64,000 bases of DNA, taken from assembly GCF_047276495.1 (NCBI RefSeq), contig NZ_CP178543.1, positions 2,418,001 through 2,482,000 of the forward strand, in the 5' to 3' direction. Positions 1 to 7,248 of this stretch are shown here, in pieces. Under the pieces are notes generated by a model, which made no database searches, was not told where the DNA came from, and saw only the letters and a program-made list of their open reading frames with translations. This stretch comes from Capilliphycus salinus (GTDB lineage: Bacteria; Cyanobacteriota; Cyanobacteriia; Cyanobacteriales; Microcoleaceae). The translations under genes were made by a program, and so were the position numbers. Within the stretch, counting starts at the first letter, position 1; each line of letters starts with the position of its first letter.

Positions 1-221
1 TGGAAGATGTGATTTTACAACGCCGTCATCAGTTATTATTGGCGATTGAAGCTGATGAATGGGAAATGTTGCGTCAGGTTGGGAAAACTAAAAAATTAAG
101 TGGTTTAACTGATTATCAAACTTTATTGCGGAGTTTGTGGGTGTTTGAATACCGCTATCGGAAAGATTTCTGGTTTGATGTTAATCCGATTTTGGTGGAA
201 GCGCCGGAATTTAAAGGGTAG
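1..221 (+). CDS. Hypothetical protein, C-terminal end only (5' truncated by window)
   Basis: The reading frame is open from the window edge (codons in the frame of position 3) to a TAG at 219-221, so only the last 72 or so residues are present. The GTG at 9 is probably internal. The visible part is mixed and soluble, with many charged and aromatic residues (motifs FEYRYRKDFWFD and NPILVEAPEF). There is no membrane segment and no motif that I recognise. It runs in the same direction as aroE downstream, but a repeat-bearing gap of about 240 bp separates them, so co-transcription is uncertain. Confidence 0.5.
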   Translation, partial: EDVILQRRHQLLLAIEADEWEMLRQVGKTKKLSGLTDYQTLLRSLWVFEYRYRKDFWFDVNPILVEAPEFKG

Positions 222-238
222 TCAGTAGCGGGTATGGT

Positions 239-336
239 AACGGATGGCTTTGGGTTGGGTTTTTTGGATTTTGGCTTTTTTAACGGATGGCTTTGGGTTG
301 GGTTTTTGGGGTTTATGATGCTTGGAAACGGATGGG
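239..336 (+). repeat. Short direct repeat upstream of aroE
   Basis: A 26-bp unit starting AACGGATGGCTTTGGG occurs at 239-264 and again, identical, at 282-307. A third truncated start (AACGGATGGG) lies at 327-336. The spacing is about 43-45 bp. It lies wholly in the gap between the truncated gene and aroE, so slipped-strand duplication is a simple explanation. No function is evident. Confidence 0.7.
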
Positions 337-463
337 TTAACTTTGAGAGAATTGAGGTTATCTATCCGTTTTAATCTTAGCGTTGTTTTCGTTATCTCAA
401 CCCAAGTTGAATTCGTTACCAGTGGGATGTCATAATAACAAAAGCGTTAATGTCAATAGAGTG

Positions 464-1336
464 ATGATTCAAGGGACAACAAAACTTTTGGGTGTGATTG
501 GCGATCCGATTGAACATTCTTTGTCTCCCGTGATGCACAATGCGGCGATCGCGGAGATGGGTGTTGATTATGTTTATCTTCCTTTTCCGATAAAATCAAC
601 GGATTTAGATGCGGCTTTGGCGGGTTTTTCTGCGATGGGTTTGGAAGGTTTTAATGTTACTATTCCTCACAAACAGGCGATTGTTTCTCGGCTGTCTCAC
701 GTCTCCAAACTAGCTGAAGCTGTCGGTGCGGTGAATACGGTTTGGCGGACTGATCGGGGTTGGGAAGGAACAAATACTGATGTGGTTGGATTTATCGCGC
801 CCCTGAAAGAGATTAATAATAATCATCAATTTTGGCGGGAAAAAACGGCGATTATTTTGGGAAATGGCGGCGCTTCTCGTGCGGTTGTCGCCGGATGTGC
901 GGAGTTGGGAATTCGTAATATTTTTGTGGTGGGGAGAAATCGAGAAAAGTTAGATATTTTTCAACAAAGTTGGTTGGATTCTCCTTTGTCTTTATCCCTA
1001 AATGTTGAGACTTGGGATAGTTTACCGGAAATGATTCATCAAGCTGATTTATTGGTAAATACGACGCCGGTCGGGATGTATCCTCACGTTGAAAATTCTC
1101 CCGTTACCGAAGCTGTTATGGATGGGTTAAAATCTGATGCGATCGCCTATGATTTGATTTATACGCCTAACCCGACTCAATTTTTAAGCCTCGCTAAAGC
1201 CAAAGGTGCAATTATAATTGATGGCTTAGAAATGTTGGTTCAACAAGGTGCAACGGCTTTAGAACTTTGGTTAAAGCAACCCGTTCCCGTTGATGTGATG
1301 CGCCAGTCGCTTCATAAAAAGTTAGGGCTATTATAA
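464..1336 (+). CDS. aroE: Shikimate dehydrogenase (NADP+)
   Basis: Reduces 3-dehydroshikimate to shikimate with NADPH in the shikimate pathway, in the cytoplasm. The family hallmarks are all present in order: the shikimate-binding GDPIEHSLSPVMHN near the N-terminus, NVTIPHKQ with the catalytic lysine, GAVNT, NTDVVGF with the catalytic aspartate, the nucleotide-binding loop GNGGASRAVV, VNTTPVGMYP, and a C-terminal GLEMLVQQGATALELW helix. The frame is open further upstream to a TTG at 383, but family alignments begin at VIGDPIEHS, so the ATG at 464 (290 residues, normal family length) is the better start; a GTG lies directly before it at 461. Confidence 0.95.
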   Translation: MIQGTTKLLGVIGDPIEHSLSPVMHNAAIAEMGVDYVYLPFPIKSTDLDAALAGFSAMGLEGFNVTIPHKQAIVSRLSHVSKLAEAVGAVNTVWRTDRGWEGTNTDVVGFIAPLKEINNNHQFWREKTAIILGNGGASRAVVAGCAELGIRNIFVVGRNREKLDIFQQSWLDSPLSLSLNVETWDSLPEMIHQADLLVNTTPVGMYPHVENSPVTEAVMDGLKSDAIAYDLIYTPNPTQFLSLAKAKGAIIIDGLEMLVQQGATALELWLKQPVPVDVMRQSLHKKLGLL

Positions 1337-1513
1337 TTATAATATGCTCTTTTTTATCAAAGATATTACGGGGTTTACAATTTGTTAGAATTACCCTTGA
1401 TCGATCTCACATTTTTCATACGGTTTCATCACAGACAATCAATGAATTGAGTTGCTAGCCTTGAAATAGATTTTGCAACTCAAACTTTCTGTTGATTGGG
1501 AGAAACGCTAGCT

Positions 1514-2413
1514 ATGAACTCAGCAGACGCATCCATTTCTTCTTCTTCTATTATTCTGTATGGTTTGTTGTTGGTTGTCGGTGTTCTTACCTTAGGATTA
1601 GTTTGGATTTTATTCGATCATACAAAATCTGCTGAAGAAGATCATCGTCATCATTCCGCACAAATTGCGGCGTTTATTTACGATCCTTCCAACTATTGGT
1701 TTCATTGGAAATATACCCGACAAGATAAGTTTTGGATTTCTCGATCCGAATTTTATACGGGTTTATCTATTTTATTTCTCTGTCCGATTGTTTTCGGAAT
1801 TCTGTGTTTATGTTTTGGAGTTTATGACTTTGTAACTCATCCGACTTATTATCAATTTCCTCTACAAGAAATCCTAGACGGAATGTATCATGGAATGGTT
1901 TTAGGCGGAATTTTAGGTGTAATTGGTTTTATTGTTTCTGGGGTTAAAGCCATCTCAAGATTAATTCAAATTGAGGATGTTTATATTGGTTCAAGTGCGA
2001 TTTGTCACGGGGGTAAATATTGCAGTTGGAACGATTCTCTATCTTTACTGTCTGAAGTAAAACTCTCGGGAAGAACTCTAGAATTTGAGTTTGAACATTG
2101 CATCCCGGAAGACAAACAAGATAAAAGTTTTCAACTCACCGGATATCGTTCAGAAACGGAACAATCAGAAACTTCTTCAAAAACTGTATATGTTCCTCTA
2201 GGAAAAGAAACTGAAGCCTTAGAAGTGGTGAAACGACTCCAACCAATTTGTGTTAAAAAGCCTGTGGTTGTCAATCATAATTATTACTACATTGATAATG
2301 ATTGCGATCATTACTGTGAACACGACTGTGAACGGGATTATGATGAGGATTGCAGTGATTATGATGAGGATAATTATAATGACTACGATGATGGGGGTAG
2401 CGATTCTGACTAA
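1514..2413 (+). CDS. Membrane protein with acidic Tyr/Cys/His-rich tail, unknown function
   Basis: Not recognised as a named family. About 299 residues from the ATG at 1514; GGGAGA lies about 11 bases upstream, and a TTG at 1496 is a less likely start. Three hydrophobic segments are visible: about residues 13-33 (IILYGLLLVVGVLTLGL), about 79-104 (SILFLCPIVFGILCLCF) and about 125-146 (MVLGGILGVIGFIVSG). A soluble, beta-rich stretch follows. The last 50 or so residues are extreme: HNYYYIDNDCDHYCEHDCER and then runs of Asp, Tyr and Asn ending GGSDSD, with four Cys and three His among the acids. Such composition could bind divalent metal or be disordered; both are inference. It is followed, after a repeat element, by another small membrane protein. 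Confidence 0.75.
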   Translation: MNSADASISSSSIILYGLLLVVGVLTLGLVWILFDHTKSAEEDHRHHSAQIAAFIYDPSNYWFHWKYTRQDKFWISRSEFYTGLSILFLCPIVFGILCLCFGVYDFVTHPTYYQFPLQEILDGMYHGMVLGGILGVIGFIVSGVKAISRLIQIEDVYIGSSAICHGGKYCSWNDSLSLLSEVKLSGRTLEFEFEHCIPEDKQDKSFQLTGYRSETEQSETSSKTVYVPLGKETEALEVVKRLQPICVKKPVVVNHNYYYIDNDCDHYCEHDCERDYDEDCSDYDEDNYNDYDDGGSDSD

Positions 2414-2489
2414 CTTTAATTCCGTTGAAATTGTCGAAATCCGAGATGTTTATTTGATTAACCTGATTTCATCTAAAATGAGATCCAAC

Positions 2490-2601
2490 TCATCAATAAG
2501 CGTCCTGTAGGGGCGGGTTCTGCATTAATTTTACGACCACTCCGAGACTGAGTTAAACCCGCAACGAACCCTAACAGGCATTAATCAAGCGGATATCATA
2601 T
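2490..2601 (-). repeat. MITE-like palindromic element (copy 1, inverted)
   Basis: Contains TGTAGGGGCGGGTTCTGC at about 2506-2523, and the partner region TAAACCCGC...ACAGGCATTAATCAAGC running to GGATATCATA at about 2591-2600. This is the reverse complement of the complete copies at 14851 and 29687. The GC-rich inner arms here are partly degenerate (AACCCGCAACGAACCC instead of AACCCGCCCC). It fills the gap between the two small membrane protein genes. Confidence 0.7.
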
Positions 2602-2656
2602 AAAAAATGAGAAACTGTAGGTTTTTTCTCCGATTATTTCACAAGTTGATAAAGTT

Positions 2657-3124
2657 ATGAATGACAACATGAATGACAACATGAATGACAAGATGAATGA
2701 CAACGACGACTATTTTAAATCGCAGAATCAGTTCAATAATGATCGGAAAATCTTTATTGAAATTCCGTCTTCTCCTCCCCTGCAACATCCCCCAAAGATT
2801 TCTTCTGGATTTGAACCCTTAGAATCAATTCATTTAGAAGGTGAAACTTATAGAAATCTTTCTAGGGGTCACGCACCTCGCTGGGTGATGTATAGCAGTT
2901 GGGTAGTTTTGGGTTTACCGATTTTGTTTGCTTTTGGTATTGGTTTGGCGGCTACCATTGAATTGCTTAAATACTATTTAATTCGAGGTAATATCGAAGA
3001 ACATCTTTATGAGATCTTTTGTATGGTTGTTGGAGTTGGGGGAAGTCTCATTTTCGCTGTGGGGATTGTTTATATTTTGACAAAAGGTACCCGCTTGAAG
3101 TCGGGTAAACCCAAACGCCAATGA
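2657..3124 (+). CDS. Small membrane protein with MNDN start repeats, unknown function
   Basis: 155 residues. The first 48 bases are four tandem copies of a 12-bp unit (ATGAATGACAAC with one AAG variant), encoding MNDN-MNDN-MNDK-MNDN, so every repeat offers a new in-frame ATG. The N-terminal half (to about residue 75) is hydrophilic and proline-rich (PSSPPLQHPPK). Two membrane helices follow, near residues 78-102 (VMYSSWVVLGLPILFAFGIG) and 120-142 (MVVGVGGSLIFAVGIVYILT), ending in a basic tail (KSGKPKRQ). I do not recognise the family. Same strand and similar architecture as the membrane protein upstream, but sequence relatedness is not evident. Confidence 0.65.
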   Translation: MNDNMNDNMNDKMNDNDDYFKSQNQFNNDRKIFIEIPSSPPLQHPPKISSGFEPLESIHLEGETYRNLSRGHAPRWVMYSSWVVLGLPILFAFGIGLAATIELLKYYLIRGNIEEHLYEIFCMVVGVGGSLIFAVGIVYILTKGTRLKSGKPKRQ

Positions 3125-3236
3125 TAATTTATCTTTAACTTCTCTTTAACGGTCGAAAATTTCTGTTTAACTAATTTAACGCTCTTTTAGTCCCGATTTG
3201 CGGTAAGCTAGAGTTTAAATCGAAAAGGTCAGATTT

Positions 3237-3668
3237 ATGCGATCGCGAATCTTTCCCAGTGTTTTACTTGCAGGTTTAATTAGTCTTTTAACTTGGTTTT
3301 GGACTCCCCCTGCTTTGGCTTTGATTCCTGTAGAAATTTACGATCTCGGTTTCAAAGACTGTCCTGCTGAATTATCAGAAGGAATGATTTCTAGCTTTTC
3401 TTCTCAAGGTGCAAATTGTTATATGATCACCGGAAAAGCAAAGAATACCTCAGGAAAATATGTCGTAGATGCGGACGTTTTTGGTCGGATCTACGATGCC
3501 AATGGTAATCGAGTGATGGAAAATCGGACTCGCCTCGGAAGTATTAGTGAAGTGCCTCCCGGTGTGAGCGATTTTGAGATCAGAATTTCGGTTCCGACGA
3601 ATCTCAAACCCCCGTTAAGCTTAGAACAGTTTAAAGCTTCCGGGTTTACCGGTCGAATTGGCCGTTAA
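3237..3668 (+). CDS. Exported protein with FxLYD-like domain
   Basis: 143 residues. Residues 1-28 form a signal peptide (RSRIFPSVLLAGLISLL, then a WTPPALA cleavage region), so the protein should leave the cytoplasm. The remainder is a small beta domain; KNTSGKYVVDADVFGRIYDA and PPGVSDFEIRISVP resemble the FxLYD/DUF3426-type folds, where a VxGxLYDxxG strand pair precedes a prolyl turn. Two cysteines (DCPAEL and ANCYMI) could form a disulfide. No enzymatic motif is seen. It ends just before a strong hairpin terminator at 3681. Function unknown. Confidence 0.75.
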   Translation: MRSRIFPSVLLAGLISLLTWFWTPPALALIPVEIYDLGFKDCPAELSEGMISSFSSQGANCYMITGKAKNTSGKYVVDADVFGRIYDANGNRVMENRTRLGSISEVPPGVSDFEIRISVPTNLKPPLSLEQFKASGFTGRIGR

Positions 3669-3680
3669 TTTAATGTTTAG

Positions 3681-3719
3681 GTTGGGTTGGGAATTCTACG
3701 AACCCAACCCGACTTTTTT
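3681..3719 (+). terminator. Rho-independent terminator after the exported FxLYD-like gene
   Basis: Perfect 8-bp arms GGGTTGGG (3684-3691) and CCCAACCC (3703-3710), extendable by a G-U and two further pairs, with an 11-nt loop and then TTTTTT at 3714-3719. It lies 15 bp past the stop of the plus-strand gene. The convergent yggT gene ends at 3722. Confidence 0.85.
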
Positions 3720-3721
3720 GA

Positions 3722-4000
3722 TTAAACCAAGCTGTACAAAAGTCCGGGGACAATTCCGGCGACAATTTGCAACAGGAAGATAGCAATAATTGCTGAAAAG
3801 TCAATCCCTCCCAAGGGGGGAATAATTGAACGAAACAGATTCAAGTAAGGATCGGTCAACTGACTTAAGACGGAGAAAAAGGGATTGCTCCAATCAACAT
3901 TAGGAAACCAACTCAACAGGATTCTAATGAAGATTAGAACCATATAAATTTGCAAAAACTGAGCGATTGTATCAGCCAGTAAGCCTATTGGAGAACTCAT
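3722..4000 (-). CDS. YggT/YlmG family membrane protein
   Basis: 92 residues, two membrane helices (about residues 14-33 and 66-88) separated by the family loop IRILLSWFPNVDWSNPFF...LTDPYLNLFRSIIPPLGGIDFS. This matches YggT/YlmG (chloroplast YLMG/CCB3) proteins, which in cyanobacteria and plastids have been linked to nucleoid distribution, cofactor assembly at cytochrome b6 and septum-region functions. It sits downstream of upp and the glycine-zipper gene on the same strand, 98 bp after the latter. The length is normal for the cyanobacterial form. Exact role here is not shown by the sequence. Confidence 0.9.
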   Translation of the reverse strand: MSSPIGLLADTIAQFLQIYMVLIFIRILLSWFPNVDWSNPFFSVLSQLTDPYLNLFRSIIPPLGGIDFSAIIAIFLLQIVAGIVPGLLYSLV

Positions 4001-4098
4001 AGAAGTTAATTGAATTTCTACTCAAGTGTAAAACGTGCCTAATTAATGATAGTGTACCATATTTTAGGCTTGTTGAAATTGTGGGAAAATTTTCCCGC

Positions 4099-4410
4099 TC
4101 AGATATCTTCTCGCAGAGATTCGGTATTTTCCGGGGTAACGCCGTTAACGCTTCCCAACTGCTGGCGAACATCATCGATCGCCTGATTGAGTTGAGCGAT
4201 TTTATCCTCCAGACTCAAACGAGCCATTTCCATATTCTCAGCATCGGGTTGATTGGATTTATTTTTGGCTTTTTTCGGTTCCATCAACTGATTGCTTGAG
4301 TTTTCACCGGACATTCGAGAGGTGAGGACAACCCCCAAAACTCCTCCGATGAGGCTTCCCAAAGTTGCCCCAATCATCAATCCGCTGGTAAATCCTTCTC
4401 GATTGCTCAT
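4099..4410 (-). CDS. Glycine-zipper (YtxH-like) membrane-anchored coiled-coil protein
   Basis: 103 residues. Residues 7-31 (GFTSGLMIGATLGSLIGGVL) form a glycine-rich membrane segment of the kind found in YtxH-like proteins. A charged linker follows, and residues 60-90 (LSLEDKIAQLNQAIDDVRQQ) predict a coiled coil. It starts 41 bp after the end of upp on the same strand and could share its transcript. Function unknown; similar short proteins are common in cyanobacteria, probably as membrane-tethered oligomers (inference). Confidence 0.75.
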   Translation of the reverse strand: MSNREGFTSGLMIGATLGSLIGGVLGVVLTSRMSGENSSNQLMEPKKAKNKSNQPDAENMEMARLSLEDKIAQLNQAIDDVRQQLGSVNGVTPENTESLREDI

Positions 4411-4451
4411 ATGCGTGCTGCGTGTGTTGTGAGTATCCTCATTTTACCGTT

Positions 4452-5102
4452 CTAAGTTCCAAAGGTGCGATCGCCGGCATCTCCCAATCCGGGTACAATA
4501 AAGCCGTTGTCATTTACCGTTTCATCAATAATCGCCGTGTACACCTTAAGCTGAGGATAATCGACACTTAAACGCTGCAAAGCCGGGGGAGCGGCTACAA
4601 TAGATATAATTCGGGTTAACTCGGGATTAACTCCCCGTTTGGTCAATTCGTCCATTGTAGCCATAATCGTTCCGCCGGTTGCTAACATCGGTTCGCTGAC
4701 CAACACCCGAGTTTGCGGATCGAAAGCGGGAGGAAGTTTATTGAGATAGCAGCTACATTCTAAGGTTTCTTCGTTGCGGACCATCCCCAGATGATACACC
4801 GAAGTTAACGGTACAACGCTTTGAATTCCCTCCATTAAGGCCAATCCCGCTCGTAAAATCGGAATCACCGCCAGGGGAACTTGAGGATTAACGTAAGTCG
4901 CCGGACATTCAGCTAAAGGCGTTTGCACTGTCGTTTCGATGATGGGTAGCCAGTCTCTTACCGCTTCATAGGTCAACCACCGTCCCAATTCAGTCATTGC
5001 AGAGCGAAAAATCGCCGACGGGGTGTTAACATCGCGGGCCACCGATAGCCAATGTTTGATCAGGGGATGGGGAGGAACGTGAACGCGCAGTTGCAAAGCC
5101 AT
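4452..5102 (-). CDS. upp: Uracil phosphoribosyltransferase
   Basis: Pyrimidine salvage: makes UMP from uracil and PRPP. 216 residues, normal length. Visible landmarks: RVHVPPHPLIKHWLSVARD at the N-terminus, the IPILRAGLALMEG segment, the PRPP-binding loop EPMLATGGTIMATMDELTKRG, and the uracil-binding C-terminal part DETVNDNGFIVPGLGDAGDR. It heads a likely minus-strand unit with the glycine-zipper gene and yggT downstream. Confidence 0.95.
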   Translation of the reverse strand: MALQLRVHVPPHPLIKHWLSVARDVNTPSAIFRSAMTELGRWLTYEAVRDWLPIIETTVQTPLAECPATYVNPQVPLAVIPILRAGLALMEGIQSVVPLTSVYHLGMVRNEETLECSCYLNKLPPAFDPQTRVLVSEPMLATGGTIMATMDELTKRGVNPELTRIISIVAAPPALQRLSVDYPQLKVYTAIIDETVNDNGFIVPGLGDAGDRTFGT

Positions 5103-5203
5103 AAGCCGATCGATCTCTGCTGAAAATCCTCAATTATCATAACTCGCGGCGCGAAGATGTTCCGAATTTTTTGGGCGAGTCCGATCAAAATTTCCCCAAA
5201 TAC

Positions 5204-5232
5204 TTGACAAAGATTTTCAATAAGTGTACATT
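5204..5232 (+). promoter_or_regulatory. Sigma70-type promoter for the candidate small RNA
   Basis: Perfect -35 TTGACA at 5204-5209, a 17-bp spacer, then -10 TACATT at 5227-5232 (four of six consensus bases). This is the optimal spacing, and the predicted start near 5239-5241 leads straight into a short stretch closed by a terminator at 5267-5300. Confidence 0.65.
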
Positions 5233-5239
5233 AAGTTTT

Positions 5240-5300
5240 AGTGTTCTCCTCTCAAAGGATCGGCAGACGGGACGGCAGGTATTAAACCGCTCCCGTTTTT
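5240..5300 (+). ncRNA. Candidate small RNA of about 60 nt between upp and crtH
   Basis: Bounded by a sigma70-type promoter and a Rho-independent terminator. From about A5240 the transcript would carry a CU-rich single strand (GUGUUCUCCUCUC), a tiny hairpin UCCU/AGGA at 5247-5259, and the terminator stem at 5267-5296. The exposed CUCCUCUC could base-pair with Shine-Dalgarno sequences, a design used by the cyanobacterial sRNA Yfr1, but the Yfr1 core ACUCCUCACAC is absent, so it is not called Yfr1. There is no credible coding frame here. Alternative: an attenuated leader of crtH, whose start lies 180 bp downstream. Confidence 0.5.
5267..5300 (+). terminator. Rho-independent terminator of the candidate small RNA
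   Basis: ACGGGA (5267-5272) pairs with TCCCGT (5291-5296) and CGG (5273-5275) with CCG (5287-5289), with a single bulged C at 5290 and an 11-nt loop, followed by TTTTT at 5296-5300. It does not follow any plus-strand gene, which is why a small RNA is proposed. Confidence 0.65.
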
Positions 5301-5478
5301 GTTTATGATTATGATCAAGCCAGGGGTTAAATCTTGGTCGCTCTACAGCATCAGGCCGAAACCGGAGTCCGGCGTCAATTCCCGGAGGCGTGCGATCGCG
5401 GTGCGATACTCCCCTCAAACCCCTTGAGGCGTTACACTGTGAGAGTCAGAAGAAAGATCCTTGAAGAGAGTAAACTTC

Positions 5479-7023
5479 ATGCCTGTTCCTAGCCGTCAGC
5501 CGTCTATTGGTATAAATCCTGTACCCCCCTCATCCGCATTTGATGTGATTGTCATTGGTTCTGGGATAGGAGGACTGGTAACAGCAACCCAGTTAGCCGC
5601 TAAAGGTGCAAACGTCCTTGTTCTCGAAAGTTATATCATTCCCGGTGGAAGTTCGGGTTATTTTGAACGGGAAGGTTATCGCTTTGATGTGGGTGCGTCG
5701 ATGATCTTTGGTTTTGGAGACCAAGGGACCACCAACCTGTTAACCCGTGCTTTAGAAGCGGTCAACGTCAGCCTGGAAACTATTCCCGATCCCGTCCAGA
5801 TCCATTATCATCTCCCGGATGAGTTGCAGGTGAAAGTCCATCGCAATTATGAGAAGTTTTTGCAAGAACTAATTGAGAAATTCCCCCACGAGGAGCGAGG
5901 AATTCGGAAATTTTATGATGAATGTTGGAAAGTTTTTAACTATCTCAACTCAATGGAGTTGCTCTCTTTGGAAGAACCCCGTTATTTGATGCGGGTCTTT
6001 TTCCAAAATCCGGGTGCTTGTTTGGGTTTAGCCCAATATTTGCCTCAAAATGCAGGTGAAGTGGCTCGGCGTTATATTAGCGATCCCCAGCTTTTAAAGT
6101 TTATAGATATTGAATGCTACTGTTGGTCGGTGGTGCCGGCTGATCTGACTCCGATGATTAATGCCGGAATGGTTTTTAGCGATCGCCATTATGGAGGAAT
6201 TAACTATCCAAAAGGGGGAGTGGGTGAAATTGCTCTCAAGTTGGTCGAGGGACTCGAACAAGCCGGAGGTAAAATCCAATACAAAGCTAGGGTCAAACAA
6301 ATTCTGATTGAAAACGGTCGGGCGGTAGGAGTGGAGCTAACTACCGGCGAAATCTATTGCGCTAAACGGGTGGTTTCAAATGCTACCCGTTGGGATACGT
6401 TCGGGAAGTTAGTCCAATCCGAACAGATGCCCAAATCCGAAGTAAAATGGCAAAAGCGCTATAAAAAATCTCCCAGTTTTCTGAACTTGCATCTGGGAGT
6501 TGAGGCTTCGGTGTTCGGTCCCGGTACCGAATGTCATCATGTGATTGTCGAAGATTGGGATCGGATGGAAGAATCGGAAGGGACGATTTTTGTTTCCATT
6601 CCGACGCTTCTCGACCCCGATCTCGCCCCGGAAGGCTATCACATTATGCACACCTTTACCCCCAGTTTTCTGGAGGAATGGGAAGGGTTATCCGAGCGGG
6701 AATATGAACAGAAGAAAGAAGAAGCCGCCGGACGTCTGATCGACCGCTTAGAACAGTTCTTTCCCGGTTTGGATGCGGGGTTAGACTATATGGAAGTGGG
6801 AACGGCGCGATCGCACCGTCGTTTCCTCAACCGAGAAGATGGCACCTATGGCCCGATTCCCAGGCGTCAGTTGCGGGGGCTGTTGGGAATGCCCTTTAAC
6901 CGCACGACTATTCCCGGTTTATACTGTGTCGGAGACAGCACGTTTCCGGGTCAGGGGTTAAACGCCGTCGCCTTTTCGGGGTTTGCTTGCGCCCATCGCG
7001 TTGCCGTAGATTTAAAGCTTTAA
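5479..7023 (+). CDS. crtH: Carotenoid isomerase (prolycopene isomerase)
   Basis: Converts poly-cis lycopene to all-trans lycopene, a flavoprotein step of carotenoid synthesis shared by cyanobacteria and plants (CrtH/CRTISO). About 514 residues from the ATG at 5479; AGAGAG lies about 9 bases upstream, and a TTG at 5461 is less likely. Landmarks: FAD-binding VIVIGSGIGGLVTATQLA and the acidic strand end VLVLES near the N-terminus, GGSSGYFEREGYRFDVGASM, YPKGGVGEIALKLVEGLE, and the C-terminal FAD motif GLYCVGDSTFPGQGLNAVAF. The length and motifs agree with CrtH rather than CrtI-type desaturases. Confidence 0.93.
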   Translation: MPVPSRQPSIGINPVPPSSAFDVIVIGSGIGGLVTATQLAAKGANVLVLESYIIPGGSSGYFEREGYRFDVGASMIFGFGDQGTTNLLTRALEAVNVSLETIPDPVQIHYHLPDELQVKVHRNYEKFLQELIEKFPHEERGIRKFYDECWKVFNYLNSMELLSLEEPRYLMRVFFQNPGACLGLAQYLPQNAGEVARRYISDPQLLKFIDIECYCWSVVPADLTPMINAGMVFSDRHYGGINYPKGGVGEIALKLVEGLEQAGGKIQYKARVKQILIENGRAVGVELTTGEIYCAKRVVSNATRWDTFGKLVQSEQMPKSEVKWQKRYKKSPSFLNLHLGVEASVFGPGTECHHVIVEDWDRMEESEGTIFVSIPTLLDPDLAPEGYHIMHTFTPSFLEEWEGLSEREYEQKKEEAAGRLIDRLEQFFPGLDAGLDYMEVGTARSHRRFLNREDGTYGPIPRRQLRGLLGMPFNRTTIPGLYCVGDSTFPGQGLNAVAFSGFACAHRVAVDLKL

Positions 7024-7027
7024 CAGT

Positions 7028-7070
7028 CGGGAGAATGGGGAAAGGGGAAAGGGGAAAGGGGAAAGGGAAA
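7028..7070 (+). repeat. G/A-rich short tandem repeat
   Basis: Several copies of GGGGAAA in a row directly after the crtH stop. Low-complexity DNA; no function evident. Confidence 0.7.
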
Positions 7071-7099
7071 AGGCAATTCTAAACTCCTGAACACAGCAA

Positions 7100-7216
7100 C
7101 TCCTGTACGCGAAGCGAGCGCGAACGCGCTTACTCACGACTTCTAATGACTCCGGGGCGGGTTTAGATCAGTTGAGAGTGGGACATGAGCAATCAATTTG
7201 GAACCCGCCCCTACAC
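7100..7216. repeat. REP-like palindrome and partial MITE-like element
   Basis: Around 7107-7130 a CGCGAAGCGAGCGCG palindromic run resembles the REP-like sequence at 57.7-58.0 kb. At 7154-7216 the inner arms of the MITE-like family appear (GGGGCGGGTTTAG and GGAACCCGCCCCTACA) without the outer inverted repeats. Fills the gap between the convergent crtH and HEAT genes. Confidence 0.6.
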
Positions 7217-7248
7217 ACCCGAAACCCGAAACCCGACACCCGACACCC

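Noticed and set aside
2250..2510. 86-codon frame overlapping the acidic tail gene
   Set aside because: It is a frame shift of the Asp/Tyr-rich tail (GAT runs read as ATG/ATT, giving Met/Ile-rich junk).
5240..5300. Naming the small RNA Yfr1
   Set aside because: The conserved Yfr1 core ACUCCUCACAC is absent; only a CU-rich stretch is shared.
5185..5418. 77-codon minus-strand open frame between upp and crtH
   Set aside because: Arg-rich, no domain, and it runs across the promoter and terminator of the candidate small RNA. The RNA reading fits better.
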